Shown here: positions 7,521-16,107 of the stretch, piece by piece
Layout: each line of letters begins with the position of its first letter
Position numbering within the stretch: position 1 is the first letter of the stretch
Assembly: GCA_963764505.1 (NCBI GenBank)
Contig: CAVXSP010000001.1
Coordinates: 2,294,001 to 2,358,000 of the forward strand
Source of the DNA: CAVXSP01 sp963764505
GTDB lineage: Bacteria; Acidobacteriota; Vicinamibacteria; Vicinamibacterales; SCN-69-37
Reading direction: 5' to 3'
Length of the DNA stretch: 64,000 nucleotides
Notes under the pieces: model-generated
The model's database searches: none
Seen by the model: only the letters and a program-made list of their open reading frames with translations
Told to the model about the DNA's origin: nothing
Translations under genes and position numbers: made by a program

Positions 7521-9047
7521 GTGACCGCCGCCGACGATGTCGGCCCGGCGCCGATCCTCCGTCGGCCCCGGCGCGCCTTCCACGTTCTGATGATTGCGTC
7601 GGAAGCGGCGCCCTGGGCCAAGACGGGCGGGCTCGCCGACGTGCTGTCCGGCCTTCCCGACGCGCTCGACGCCCTCGGACATCGGGTCACCATCGTCCTC
7701 CCGAGATACCGGTCGGTCGTGGTGCCAGAGGCTGAGCCCTTGCGCCGGCGGGTGAGCGTCGGTGCGGTCGACCACGACGTCACCTTCCAGGTCGCGTCCC
7801 TTTCGCGCGCGCGGCGCGTGGTCTTCGTGGACTGTCCGCCGTTGTTCGATCGCGACGGGCTCTACGGAGTCGACGGCGTGGACTATCCCGACAACGATCG
7901 CCGGTTCGGCCTCCTCTCGGCGGCGGCGCTGGAGTTCGCTCAGCACGCCATGGCCGAGCACGTCGACGTCGTCCATGCGCACGACTGGCAGGCGGGCCTG
8001 GCGCCGCTCTGGCTGCGCACGGCCCCGCAGCGCTGGACGCGGCTGGCGCGCGCGGGGCTCGTGTTGACCATCCACAATCTCGCGTATCAGGGGCTGTTTC
8101 CGCGCGCGAGCGTGCCGGCCCTGGGGCTCGACTGGCAGACCTTCACGTTGACGGGCGCGGAATTCTGGGGACAGCTGGGCTTCCTGAAAGCCGGGGTCAA
8201 CTACAGCGATATCGTCACGACCGTGAGCCCCTCTTACGAGCGGGAAACGCTGCAGGCTGGCGCCGGGAGCGGGCTCGAAGGGGTGCTCCAGGCGCTCGGG
8301 GATCGATACGTCGGGATTCTGAACGGGATCGACACGCGTGTCTGGGATCCTGCGTCGGACCCGGCGCTGCCGGCCCGGTACGATGCCGGTGATCTGGAGG
8401 GTAAACGTGCGTGCAAGCGCGCGGTGCTCGAGCGCTTTGGCCTTCCGATGGGCGACGACGCGCTCGCGCGACCGCTGGTCGCCATGGTCGCGCGCCTCGT
8501 CGAGCAGAAGGGCATCGACCTCGTGCTCGAGGCGCGGGACGCCCTGCTGCGCCTGGACGCCGCCTTCCTGTTCATCGGATCGGGCGAAGCGCGGTTCGAG
8601 CGCGGGCTTCGCGAGCTGGCGGCCGCCTATCCCGCGCGTGTCGGCGTGCTGATCGGGTTCGACGAGGCGCTCGCGCACCTGATCGAGGCGGGCGCGGACA
8701 TGTTCCTGATGCCCTCCCGATTCGAACCGTGCGGGCTCAACCAGATGTACAGCCTCCGGTACGGCACCGTCCCCATCGTGCACGCCGTAGGCGGCCTGGA
8801 CGATACGATCCGGCAGTATTCACCGCGATCGCAGCGGGCCAACGGGTTCAAATTCCGGGAGCCGACCCCCGACGCGCTCGTTCGGGCCGTGCAGCAGGCA
8901 GTGCGGACCTACGCGGACCGCGAGGCGTGGGAGGGGCTCATTCGCCAGGGCATGGGCGAGGATCACTCCTGGAGGAACTCCGCCCGGGAATATGTCAAAG
9001 TGTACAAACGTGCCCGTCGAGGCGCGGCGATTCGATGGGCCGAGTAA
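7521..9047 (+). CDS. glgA: Glycogen synthase (ADP-glucose, GT5)
   Basis: A 508-residue GT-B glycosyltransferase that transfers glucose from ADP-glucose to growing alpha-1,4-glucan. KTGGLADV (34-41) is the ADP-glucose-binding signature of bacterial and plant starch/glycogen synthases; HAHDWQAGL, TIHNLAYQG and the C-terminal SRFEPCGLNQMYSLRYGT and HAVGGLDDT motifs are also present. The GTG at 7521 is followed by about 20 non-conserved residues before the typical HVLMIASEAAPW start, so a slightly later start is possible. Glycogen debranching enzyme and a trehalohydrolase are encoded 33 kb to the right, not in the same operon. Length matches the family. Confidence 0.95.
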   Translation: MTAADDVGPAPILRRPRRAFHVLMIASEAAPWAKTGGLADVLSGLPDALDALGHRVTIVLPRYRSVVVPEAEPLRRRVSVGAVDHDVTFQVASLSRARRVVFVDCPPLFDRDGLYGVDGVDYPDNDRRFGLLSAAALEFAQHAMAEHVDVVHAHDWQAGLAPLWLRTAPQRWTRLARAGLVLTIHNLAYQGLFPRASVPALGLDWQTFTLTGAEFWGQLGFLKAGVNYSDIVTTVSPSYERETLQAGAGSGLEGVLQALGDRYVGILNGIDTRVWDPASDPALPARYDAGDLEGKRACKRAVLERFGLPMGDDALARPLVAMVARLVEQKGIDLVLEARDALLRLDAAFLFIGSGEARFERGLRELAAAYPARVGVLIGFDEALAHLIEAGADMFLMPSRFEPCGLNQMYSLRYGTVPIVHAVGGLDDTIRQYSPRSQRANGFKFREPTPDALVRAVQQAVRTYADREAWEGLIRQGMGEDHSWRNSAREYVKVYKRARRGAAIRWAE

Positions 9048-9070
9048 CGGAAAGGACAACAGAGACGGCG

Positions 9071-9400
9071 ATGGCTTCCGACAAGGTTGTGACGTTCACC
9101 GACATCAACTTCGAGAGCGATGTGCTGAAGGCCCCGACGCCTGTGCTCGTGGACTTCTGGGCGGAATGGTGCGGACCCTGCCGGGCGATGGGTCCGACGA
9201 TCGACGCGCTGGCCGGCGACTACGTCGGCAAGGTCACCGTCGGCAAGCTGAACGTCGACGAGAACCCGACCGTGACGATGCGCTATATGGTTCGGGGCAT
9301 TCCGACGGTCATGCTCTTCAAGGGCGGCGAACTGGTGGACCAGCTCGTGGGGCTGGTCGACAAGAGCTCGCTCAAGCAACTGGTCGACAAGCATCTGTGA
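9071..9400 (+). CDS. trxA: Thioredoxin
   Basis: A 109-residue classical thioredoxin with the active site WCGPC (Cys34, Cys37), the preceding VLVDFWAEW strand, the buried Asp of VDFW and the cis-proline loop RGIPTVMLF. It is a general cytoplasmic dithiol reductant, re-reduced by the TrxB encoded 52 bases downstream. The ATG at 9071 gives the standard thioredoxin N-terminus; an in-frame ATG at 9035 would overlap glgA and is less likely. The glgA-trxA spacing (23 bases) suggests cotranscription. Confidence 0.96.
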   Translation: MASDKVVTFTDINFESDVLKAPTPVLVDFWAEWCGPCRAMGPTIDALAGDYVGKVTVGKLNVDENPTVTMRYMVRGIPTVMLFKGGELVDQLVGLVDKSSLKQLVDKHL

Positions 9401-9401
9401 C

Positions 9402-9437
9402 GATCGGCGATCGCGTGATCCGCGATCGGTGATCGAT
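9402..9437. repeat. Tandem heptamer array (GATCGGC type) between trxA and trxB
   Basis: Units GATCGGC, GATCGCG, then a single T, GATCCGC, GATCGGT and GATCGAT fill most of the trxA-trxB gap, starting two bases after the trxA stop. The same GATCGGY unit recurs at the udg-priA junction (36553-36573). The array is partly self-complementary and could fold in the transcript. Confidence 0.8.
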
Positions 9438-9452
9438 GGCGCCCCACCTCCC

Positions 9453-10388
9453 ATGTCGGATTCCATCCGCAACGTCACGATCATCGGGTCCGGGCCGGCG
9501 GGTCTGACGGCCGCGCTGTACGCGGCGCGGGCGAACTTGTGTCCGTTCGTCGTCGAGGGGCTGGAGGCCGGCGGCCAGTTGATGATCACGACGGCCGTCG
9601 AGAACTTTCCGGGCTTCCGCGACGGCATCCTCGGGCCCGATCTCATGGCGGAGATGCGCGCGCAGGCCGAACGGTTCGGCGCGGAGATCGTGCGCGGGGA
9701 CGTGAGCGCCATCGATCTCCGGCGCCCGCCGTTCACGATCACGACCGACGGCGGGACGGTCGAATCACGCACGGTGATCATCGCGACGGGCGCCTCGGCG
9801 AAGCTGCTCGGGCTGCCCTCGGAGCGGGCGCTGATGGGCCACGGCGTCTCGACGTGCGCGACGTGCGACGGATTCTTCTACCGCGGTAAGCCGATCGCCG
9901 TCGTCGGCGGAGGCGATTCGGCGATCGAAGAGGCGACGTTCCTGACGCGCTTCGCCTCGCACGTGACGCTGATCCATCGGCGCGACACCCTGCGCGCGTC
10001 GAAGATCATGCAGGACAAGGCGTTCGGCAATCCGAAGATCGCGTTCGAATGGCACTCGGAAATCGCGGAGATCCGGGACCCCGACGCCGGTGTGGTGTCC
10101 GGCGTGGTCGTGAACAATCTCAAGACCGGTGCCCGCAAGGTCCTCGAGGTCGACGGCCTGTTCGTCGCGATCGGTCACAGGCCGAACACGGGGCTGTTTC
10201 AGGGCCAGCTCCAGATGGACGAGAACGGGTATCTCGTGACGACCGACGGCACGAAGACGACCATTCCCGGGGTGTTCGCCTGCGGCGACGTCCAGGACCA
10301 CGTGTACCGCCAGGCCATCACGGCCGCCGGCTCGGGCTGCATGGCTGCGATCGACGCGGAGCGGTACCTGGAGCACCACGGACACTAG
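9453..10388 (+). CDS. trxB: Thioredoxin-disulfide reductase
   Basis: A 311-residue NADPH/FAD flavoenzyme that reduces thioredoxin. The FAD-binding GSGPAG (12-17), the redox pair CATC (Cys135, Cys138), the NADPH-binding GGGDSAIEEA segment and the second FAD motif GVFACGDVQDHVYRQAITAAGSGCMAA region are all visible. The ATG at 9453 was preferred because SDSIRNVTIIGSG matches the usual N-terminus; a GTG at 9429 lies within the preceding heptamer array and would add eight unconserved residues. Paired with trxA. Convergent with mnmA, seven bases apart. Confidence 0.96.
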   Translation: MSDSIRNVTIIGSGPAGLTAALYAARANLCPFVVEGLEAGGQLMITTAVENFPGFRDGILGPDLMAEMRAQAERFGAEIVRGDVSAIDLRRPPFTITTDGGTVESRTVIIATGASAKLLGLPSERALMGHGVSTCATCDGFFYRGKPIAVVGGGDSAIEEATFLTRFASHVTLIHRRDTLRASKIMQDKAFGNPKIAFEWHSEIAEIRDPDAGVVSGVVVNNLKTGARKVLEVDGLFVAIGHRPNTGLFQGQLQMDENGYLVTTDGTKTTIPGVFACGDVQDHVYRQAITAAGSGCMAAIDAERYLEHHGH

Positions 10389-10395
10389 GCAGGCG

Positions 10396-11457
10396 TCATC
10401 CGATCCACCCGCCGCCCAGCACCTCCATCCCGTCGTAGAACACGACCGCCTGGCCAGGGGTCACGGCGAGTTGCGGCTCCTCGAAGCGCACGTGGGCCGC
10501 ACAGCCGTCAGCGGTCACCACCGCCGGTGCGTCGCGATGGCGGTGGCGGATCCGCGCGGTGCAGCGACGAGCGCCCGCTGGCGGCTCGCCGGCCGTCCAG
10601 GTCACCGAAGTGGCGTGGAGCGTGTCGCGGCCCAGTTCCTCGCGCGGCCCCACGACGACACGGTCGTCGGCGGGCTCCAGACGGAGGACGTACATCGGCA
10701 TTCCTGTCGACAGCCCGAGACCCTTTCGCTGTCCGACCGTGAAGCGGTGCAGTCCGGCATGCCGTCCGAGGACGCGGCCGGACGAGTCGACGATCTCGCC
10801 ATCGCGCGCGACATCCGCGCGCGCGCGCTCGACGAAGTCTCCCGTGCGTCCGTCCGGCACGAAGCAGATCTCGTGGCTGTCCGGCTTGGTCGCCACCGCG
10901 AGGCCGAGCCGTTCGGCATGCGCCCGGACCTCCGGCTTGGTGAGATCGCCGACCGGGAACCGCGCGTGCGCGAGCTGTTCCTGGGTGAGCGAAAACAGAA
11001 AGTAGGACTGGTCCTTGTCGGGGTCGAGCCCGCGCAGCAGCCGATACCGGCGATGCTCCTCATCGAACTGCACGCGCGCGTAGTGACCGGTGGCGACCCA
11101 CGCCGCGTCGAACGCCGCGGCCCGCTCGACGAGCGTCGCGAACTTCAGGTCGGCGTTGCAGTGCACGCAGGGGATCGGAGTGCGGCCGCTCGCGTACTCG
11201 GTGACGAAGTTGCGGACGACCGTCTCCCGGAACCGCTCCTCGAAGTTCACGATGTAGTGCGGAATGCCGATCGCCGCCGCGACGCGGCGGGCGTCGTGGA
11301 GGTCGTCGAGGCTGCAGCACGACCCGAACGTCTCGGGCGACGCGCGCTGATCGTAGAGCTGCATGGACAGGCCGATGACCTCGTGGCCCGCGCGCGCGAG
11401 GAGCGCGGCGGCAACCGAGGAGTCCACGCCTCCGGACATGGCGACGACGATGCGCAT
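10396..11457 (-). CDS. mnmA: tRNA-specific 2-thiouridylase MnmA
   Basis: A 353-residue ATP-pyrophosphatase-fold enzyme that thiolates U34 of tRNA-Lys, -Glu and -Gln. The PP-loop SGGVDSS is at 8-14; the catalytic cysteines are in PCVHCN (Cys97) and HEICFVPDG (near 198); the GHYARV and SYFLFSLTQEQL motifs and the C-terminal beta-barrel region (PGQAVVFYDG) are present. It lies 13 bases downstream of a cysteine desulfurase gene on the same strand, so the sulfur donor and the thiolase are probably one operon. Its substrate tRNA-Lys(UUU) is itself encoded at 805-879. Confidence 0.96.
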   Translation of the reverse strand: MRIVVAMSGGVDSSVAAALLARAGHEVIGLSMQLYDQRASPETFGSCCSLDDLHDARRVAAAIGIPHYIVNFEERFRETVVRNFVTEYASGRTPIPCVHCNADLKFATLVERAAAFDAAWVATGHYARVQFDEEHRRYRLLRGLDPDKDQSYFLFSLTQEQLAHARFPVGDLTKPEVRAHAERLGLAVATKPDSHEICFVPDGRTGDFVERARADVARDGEIVDSSGRVLGRHAGLHRFTVGQRKGLGLSTGMPMYVLRLEPADDRVVVGPREELGRDTLHATSVTWTAGEPPAGARRCTARIRHRHRDAPAVVTADGCAAHVRFEEPQLAVTPGQAVVFYDGMEVLGGGWIG

Positions 11458-11470
11458 GCCGCGTTCCGAC

Positions 11471-12637
11471 CTATCCCAGGGCGACGGCGCGCTGGGTCAG
11501 CTGTCGCAGCCGGGCGACCACCGCCGGCAGCTTGTCGACGACGAAATCGATTTCGGCCGCCGTCGTCTCGGGCCCAAGGCTGAATCGCAGCGAGTTCCTC
11601 GCGCGCGCCGGAGGCAGTCCCATGGCGCGCAGGACGTGCGACGGCTCCAGCGAGCCGGACGAGCAGGCCGATCCGGTCGATACGGCCACGCCCTCGAGGT
11701 CGAGCGCGATGAGGAGCGACTCGGCTTCCAGGCCGTCGAAGCTGATGTTCGACGTGTTCGGCACGCGCCGGCCGCGGTCGCCATTCACCCGCGTGCCCGG
11801 CACGCCCGACAGAATGCCAGCCTCGAGCCGATCGCGCAGCGGCGCCGCGCCCTCCCCCGTTCTGGCGAGCTGCTCGCGTGCGAGCCGGGCCGCGACCCCC
11901 AGCCCACCCAGCGAGGGCACGTTCTCGGTGCCGGCCCGGCGGTTCCGTTCCTGCCGGCCGCCGGTCATGAGCGGCGTCAGCCGCAGGCCGCGCCGGATCC
12001 ACAGGGCGCCCACCCCTTTCGGTCCACCGAACTTGTGGCCGGAGAGCGACAGCAGATCGATGCCGAGCGATCGCGCCGATACCGGAATGCGGCCCGTCGA
12101 CTGCACGGCATCGGTGTGGAACAGGGCGCCGCGCTCGTGGGCGATGCCGGCCAGCTCCGCGATCGGCTGGATCGTGCCGACCTCGTTGTTCGCGTGCATC
12201 ACGGAGACGAGGGCCGTCTCGGGCCCCGCCAGGCGGCGGAGGGCGTCCGGGGACACCACTCCGGACTCGCCGACAGGGAGCAGGTCGACCCGCCAGCCGC
12301 GCCGTTCGAGCGCCTTGAGCGTCGCGAGCACGGCCTCGTGCTCGATCGCCGACGCGATCAGGTGGCGCCGGCCTGAGGAGGCGAGACTCTCGGCCGCGCC
12401 GCGGATCGCGAAATTATCCGCTTCGGTGCCGCCGCTCGTGAAGACGACCTCGTTCGGATCGGCGTCGATCAGCGCGGCCACCTGGATGCGCGCGTCGTCG
12501 AGCGTGGTCTTGGCCCGCTGGCCGAACGCGTGCACGGACGACGCGTTTCCGTACACTTCGCGGAGCAGGCGCGCCATGGCCTCGACGACCTCCGGGCGTG
12601 GCGGGGACGTCGCGTTGTAGTCGAGATAGATGCCCAC
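11471..12637 (-). CDS. Cysteine desulfurase (NifS/IscS family)
   Basis: A 388-residue PLP-dependent class V aminotransferase that takes sulfur from cysteine as an enzyme persulfide. It begins IYLDYNATSPP, has the substrate/PLP segments SGGTEADNFA (68-77), HANNEVGTIQP and HTDAVQS, the PLP lysine in SGHKFGG (Lys202) and the persulfide cysteine in STGSACSSGS (Cys325) in the flexible loop. Placement directly upstream of mnmA suggests that it supplies sulfur for tRNA thiolation; no iscU, iscA or suf genes are adjacent, so a role in Fe-S assembly cannot be judged from context. Divergent from the bactofilin gene. Confidence 0.94.
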   Translation of the reverse strand: MGIYLDYNATSPPRPEVVEAMARLLREVYGNASSVHAFGQRAKTTLDDARIQVAALIDADPNEVVFTSGGTEADNFAIRGAAESLASSGRRHLIASAIEHEAVLATLKALERRGWRVDLLPVGESGVVSPDALRRLAGPETALVSVMHANNEVGTIQPIAELAGIAHERGALFHTDAVQSTGRIPVSARSLGIDLLSLSGHKFGGPKGVGALWIRRGLRLTPLMTGGRQERNRRAGTENVPSLGGLGVAARLAREQLARTGEGAAPLRDRLEAGILSGVPGTRVNGDRGRRVPNTSNISFDGLEAESLLIALDLEGVAVSTGSACSSGSLEPSHVLRAMGLPPARARNSLRFSLGPETTAAEIDFVVDKLPAVVARLRQLTQRAVALG

Positions 12638-12713
12638 GTGCTCTCATGGTAGCACCAGCGATTGGACGCGTTCGCGAGCCGTAATGCTGCGGCGGACCAC
12701 GGCCGAAACAGAG

Positions 12714-12743
12714 TGGACAGGCGTTTTGGGCGTTTCATATACT
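12714..12743 (+). promoter_or_regulatory. Sigma-70-like promoter of the bactofilin gene
   Basis: TGGACA (12714-12719) and TATACT (12738-12743), each close to consensus, are 18 bases apart and lie about 70 bases before the bactofilin ATG, in the 173-base divergent gap. Confidence 0.6.
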
Positions 12744-12810
12744 TGCCGGGGCTTGACGTCTCGTTCGTCGAGAGCCGGCGTTTCAGACATCCCTGGCCCG
12801 GAGACTACAC

Positions 12811-13332
12811 ATGTGGAAGAGAGATGAGGCCGTTCGGCCGCCTCAGCCGACTGGTTCAGGACAACCGCCCGCCGTTACCGAGAGCACATCGCCACGCATG
12901 GAGCCGTTGCGGCAGACAGAGAGGGACAAGGTGAACATCGGCAAGAGCGTCGTGATCAAGGGCGAACTCAGCGGCAGCGAGGACCTGACCATCGAAGGAC
13001 AGGTGGAAGGCAAGATCGAGCTGCGGCAGAACGTGCTCACCATCGGGCCCAACGCGAAGATCAAGGCGCAGGTCTTCGCCAAGGCCGTCGTGATCCAGGG
13101 CGAGGTCCACGGCAACGTGACCGCGAGCGAGAAAGTCGATATCCGGGACGCCGGGAGCATCGACGGCGACGTGTCGGCGCCGCGCGTGGCAATTGCCGAC
13201 GGCGCGCACTTCCGAGGCAGCATCGACATGCAGCGGCCTGGCGTGCCGGCCAAACCCGGCGACAAGCCGGCCGAGGTGAAGACGGGGCCCGCTCCAGCGC
13301 CGACGCCGGCCCCGGTCACTGCAGCCCGTTGA
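12811..13332 (+). CDS. Bactofilin (polymer-forming cytoskeletal protein)
   Basis: A 173-residue bactofilin. The central part (about 40-145) is a right-handed beta-helix made of short repeats with a regular GEL..G, GQVEG.I, GEVHGNV, GSIDGDV, FRGSID rhythm, the DUF583 hallmark. Flanks are disordered: a Pro-rich N-terminus starting MWKRDE, as in acidobacterial bactofilins, and a Pro/Ala/Lys-rich tail. Such proteins self-assemble without nucleotide into membrane-associated filaments that scaffold cell shape or wall enzymes. The ATG at 12811 has GGAG eight bases upstream. It heads a rightward run that continues with a methyltransferase-like protein 45 bases later. Confidence 0.92.
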   Translation: MWKRDEAVRPPQPTGSGQPPAVTESTSPRMEPLRQTERDKVNIGKSVVIKGELSGSEDLTIEGQVEGKIELRQNVLTIGPNAKIKAQVFAKAVVIQGEVHGNVTASEKVDIRDAGSIDGDVSAPRVAIADGAHFRGSIDMQRPGVPAKPGDKPAEVKTGPAPAPTPAPVTAAR

Positions 13333-13377
13333 TCCGACTGGCGGCTCTCAGGTGTCGCCCGTCTTGAGGCCGGGTTC

Positions 13378-14013
13378 TTGACCGGCTGGTTCCGGCGCCG
13401 TTCCGGAACGCCGGACGCGCCTGCGCCGGTCCCGCCGGCGCAGGTCGCGGATCCGGCCGCTCACTCGAAGGTTCTCCCGCGCTTCCTGGCCGCCATCACC
13501 CATCCCACCCCGGTGCTGGTCGACCTCGGGCCGGTCGTCGGCGCGAATATCGCGTTCTTCGGCGAGCGGCTCGGGTGCAAGATCTATGTCGAGGATCTCG
13601 TCGCGGAGATCGAAGCGTGCGCCCGCCGCGGGGAGCGCGATCGGCTCAGCGCCGTGCTGAGCGGCCGGCTGACGCAGCCCGACGACTCGGTCGACGGCAT
13701 CCTCTGCTGGGATCTCTTCGACTTCGTCGATCGCAGCGCCGGACGTGTGCTCGCGGAGCGGCTGACGCGGCTGCTCCGGAAGGGCGGCGCCCTGTACGGC
13801 TTTTTCGGGACGACGGCCGTCGATCTCGACAGCTACTCGCGCTTCTCGATCGAAGGCGAGGACCGGCTGCGCATCCGGCCGTTTCCGGCGACGCCGGTCC
13901 GCCGGGACGTCCTGGTGACGCGCGACATCATCAAGATGTTCAGCGGCCTGATCGTCACCGAGTCCGTGCTCCTCAAGAGCAACACGCGCGAGACGCTCTT
14001 CCGCAAACCGTAG
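13378..14013 (+). CDS. Class I SAM-methyltransferase-like protein
   Basis: A 211-residue protein from a TTG start with GAGG eight bases upstream; no ATG or GTG lies in frame nearby. VLVDLGPVVGANIAFFGERLG occupies the place of methyltransferase motif I but replaces the usual GxGxG by GPVVG. IYVEDL (acidic end of strand 2), DSVDGILCWDLFDFVD (motif IV region) and LLRKGGALYGFF (motif V/VI region) follow in the normal class I order. The N-terminal 35 residues are Pro/Ala-rich and disordered. The altered glycine motif means SAM binding is uncertain. It sits between bactofilin and a SAM hydrolase. Confidence 0.7.
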   Translation: MTGWFRRRSGTPDAPAPVPPAQVADPAAHSKVLPRFLAAITHPTPVLVDLGPVVGANIAFFGERLGCKIYVEDLVAEIEACARRGERDRLSAVLSGRLTQPDDSVDGILCWDLFDFVDRSAGRVLAERLTRLLRKGGALYGFFGTTAVDLDSYSRFSIEGEDRLRIRPFPATPVRRDVLVTRDIIKMFSGLIVTESVLLKSNTRETLFRKP

Positions 14014-14076
14014 GCCCGGCGCGTCTGCGCGCTCCGCGGGGCCACGGGCCTGGATGACTTTGATACTCTTTGCCCC

Positions 14077-14880
14077 ATGGCCCGACCTATTGTCGCCCTG
14101 CTCAGTGATTTCGGCGCGCGCGACCACTACGCGGGCGTCATGAAGGGCGTCGTGCTCAGCCTCGCCTGCGATGCCACGCTCGTGGACATCTCGCACGAGC
14201 TGCCGGCGCACGACATCCCGGCGGCCGCCCTCGAGCTCGCGGCCGCGTACAAGTACTTCCCCTCCGGGACCATCTTCCTGGTCGTCGTCGACCCCGGGGT
14301 GGGCACGTCGCGGCGCGGCGTGGTCGCCGAGGCCGGCGACTGGCGGTTCGTGGCGCCCGACAACGGCGTGCTGACCGCGGTGTTCCAGGAGACGCCGCCG
14401 AAGAAGGTCGTCGAGCTCAGCGAGCGGCGGTACGCCCGGCCCACGGTGAGCCGCACGTTCGAAGGGCGCGACCGGTTCGCGCCGGCCGCCGGCTGGCTGG
14501 CCAAAGGAGGCATCCAGCTCAACGCGTTCGGACGGAGCGTCACCGACTACTGCATGCTCGATCTCCCGCGCCCCGAGCTCGACGGCGACGTGCTCCGGGG
14601 CGTCGTGGTCCGCGTGGATCGCTTCGGGAACATCGTGACGAACCTCGATCGACGCGCCTGCGAGCGGGTGACGAACGGATCCGGACTCGTCCACCTGACC
14701 GTGGACGGGCATGACGTGGCCCGGATCGTGTCGACGTACTCCGAGGTCGCGTCCGACGAGCTGTGCGGGCTGTTCGGATCGACCGACCACCTGGAGATCG
14801 CGGCGCGAGTGGCCAGCGCGGCCGACCGGCTTGGCGTGCGGACCGGGGCGGCGGTGGAGCTGCGGCGCGAGGGGGCGTGA
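14077..14880 (+). CDS. S-adenosyl-L-methionine hydrolase (adenosine-forming), DUF62 family
   Basis: A 267-residue member of the DUF62/SAM hydroxide adenosyltransferase family, which uses water or hydroxide to convert SAM to adenosine and methionine and is related to fluorinase and chlorinase. The N-terminal domain shows VALLSDFGARDHYAGVMKG, DISHELPAHD and VVVDPGVGTSRRG, followed by WRFVAPDNGVLT; the conserved Asp, Arg and His of the hydrolase type are present and the fluorinase-specific insertion is not seen. The C-terminal domain contains VDRFGNIVTNL. It is followed 15 bases later by an acyl-CoA dehydrogenase, probably in the same transcript. Confidence 0.93.
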   Translation: MARPIVALLSDFGARDHYAGVMKGVVLSLACDATLVDISHELPAHDIPAAALELAAAYKYFPSGTIFLVVVDPGVGTSRRGVVAEAGDWRFVAPDNGVLTAVFQETPPKKVVELSERRYARPTVSRTFEGRDRFAPAAGWLAKGGIQLNAFGRSVTDYCMLDLPRPELDGDVLRGVVVRVDRFGNIVTNLDRRACERVTNGSGLVHLTVDGHDVARIVSTYSEVASDELCGLFGSTDHLEIAARVASAADRLGVRTGAAVELRREGA

Positions 14881-14895
14881 CGCCGCGCCAGTCCG

Positions 14896-16104
14896 ATGGA
14901 CTTCGAAATCTCCGAGGAGCACCGGCTGCTCGAGCAGACGGTCGGCGAGTGGGCGGCGCGCGAGGTGGCGCCCCGCATCCGGGAGCTTGATCGCGCGCAC
15001 GAGTTCGACCGCGGTCTGCTCCCGCAGATGGCGGCCCTCGGACTCCTCGGCGTCTCGGTGCCGGAGGCATACGGCGGCGCGGGCATGGACTACCTCAGCC
15101 TGGGGCTGGTGAGCGAGGCGCTGGAGTACGTCGACACCTCGTTGCGTGTGGTCATCTCGGTCCATGCGGGCCTGAACTGCCTGACGCTGCTCGCGTGGGG
15201 ATCGGAGGACCAGAAGCGGCGCTATCTCGTGCCGCAGGCGCAGGGGACGAAGATCGCGAGCTACGGGCTGACCGAGCCGGCGGCCGGCAGCGACGTGCGC
15301 GGGCTCCAGACCCAGGCCGTCAAACGGGGCGACCGGTACCTGCTGTCGGGCGAGAAGATGTGGATCTCGCTCGCGGACGTCGCCGACAACTTCCTGGTCT
15401 TCGCCTGGACGGATCTCGAACGGAAGCGGCGGCGCGATCCCGGCGGCCTCAGCGCGTTCATCGTCGAACGGGGCTTCCGGGGATTCTCGAGCGGGTCGCT
15501 GACCGAGAAGTGGGGCATTCTCGCGGGCAACACCGGCTACTTCACGCTGGACGAGGTCGAAGTGCCGTCCGAGAACCTCGTCGGCCGCGAGGGCGAAGGC
15601 TTCAAGATCGCGATGTTCGCGCTCGACCAGGGGCGCTACACGGTCGCGGCGGGCGCGACGGGGCTCATCCGGGCCTGCCGTGACGCGAGCGTCGCGTACG
15701 CACGCGAGCGCCGCGCGTTCGGCGTGGAGATTGCGCAGCACCAGCTGGTGAAGGAGATGATCGCGCGGATGGAATCGGACTATCAGGCCGCGCGCCTGCT
15801 GTGGATGCGGGCGGGCTGGCTGAAGAACGTCGGCCGGCGCAACACGCGCGAGACCGGTCTGGCCAAGTGGTTCGCGACCGTCGCCTCGGAGCGGGCGGCC
15901 AGCGACGCCGTGCAGGTCCATGGCGCGAATGGCTACTCGGACGAGTACCCGGTCGGCCGGTTCTACCGCAACTGCAAGGGCGCGGTCATCTACGAAGGGA
16001 CGCGGGAGATCCACACGCTCATGCAGGCGGACTACGTCCTCGGGTACCGGGTCGACAAGCCCACGCGCTGCGAGCTGCCGCCGTTCCGAAAGGCGCGGCC
16101 GTAG
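14896..16104 (+). CDS. Acyl-CoA dehydrogenase
   Basis: A 402-residue FAD-dependent acyl-CoA dehydrogenase that introduces a trans-2 double bond into acyl-CoA and passes electrons to ETF. Family signatures are YGLTEPAAGSDVRG (FAD/substrate binding), GEKMWISLADVADNFLVFA, DQGRYTVAAGATGLIRACRDA and the C-terminal QVHGANGYSDEYPVGRFYRN followed by IYEGTREIHTLMQADYVLG, where the Glu of YEGT is the usual catalytic base. The chain length of the substrate cannot be read from sequence. Neighbours are unrelated housekeeping genes; there is no complete beta-oxidation operon. Confidence 0.94.
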   Translation: MDFEISEEHRLLEQTVGEWAAREVAPRIRELDRAHEFDRGLLPQMAALGLLGVSVPEAYGGAGMDYLSLGLVSEALEYVDTSLRVVISVHAGLNCLTLLAWGSEDQKRRYLVPQAQGTKIASYGLTEPAAGSDVRGLQTQAVKRGDRYLLSGEKMWISLADVADNFLVFAWTDLERKRRRDPGGLSAFIVERGFRGFSSGSLTEKWGILAGNTGYFTLDEVEVPSENLVGREGEGFKIAMFALDQGRYTVAAGATGLIRACRDASVAYARERRAFGVEIAQHQLVKEMIARMESDYQAARLLWMRAGWLKNVGRRNTRETGLAKWFATVASERAASDAVQVHGANGYSDEYPVGRFYRNCKGAVIYEGTREIHTLMQADYVLGYRVDKPTRCELPPFRKARP

Positions 16105-16107
16105 CCG

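Noticed and set aside
6384..8783. A 799-codon minus-strand open frame
   Set aside because: Antisense to the carboxypeptidase and glycogen synthase genes; low-complexity composition and no motifs.
8411..9400. A 329-codon frame ending in thioredoxin
   Set aside because: Its first two thirds are an out-of-frame read of glgA; only the last 109 codons are thioredoxin.
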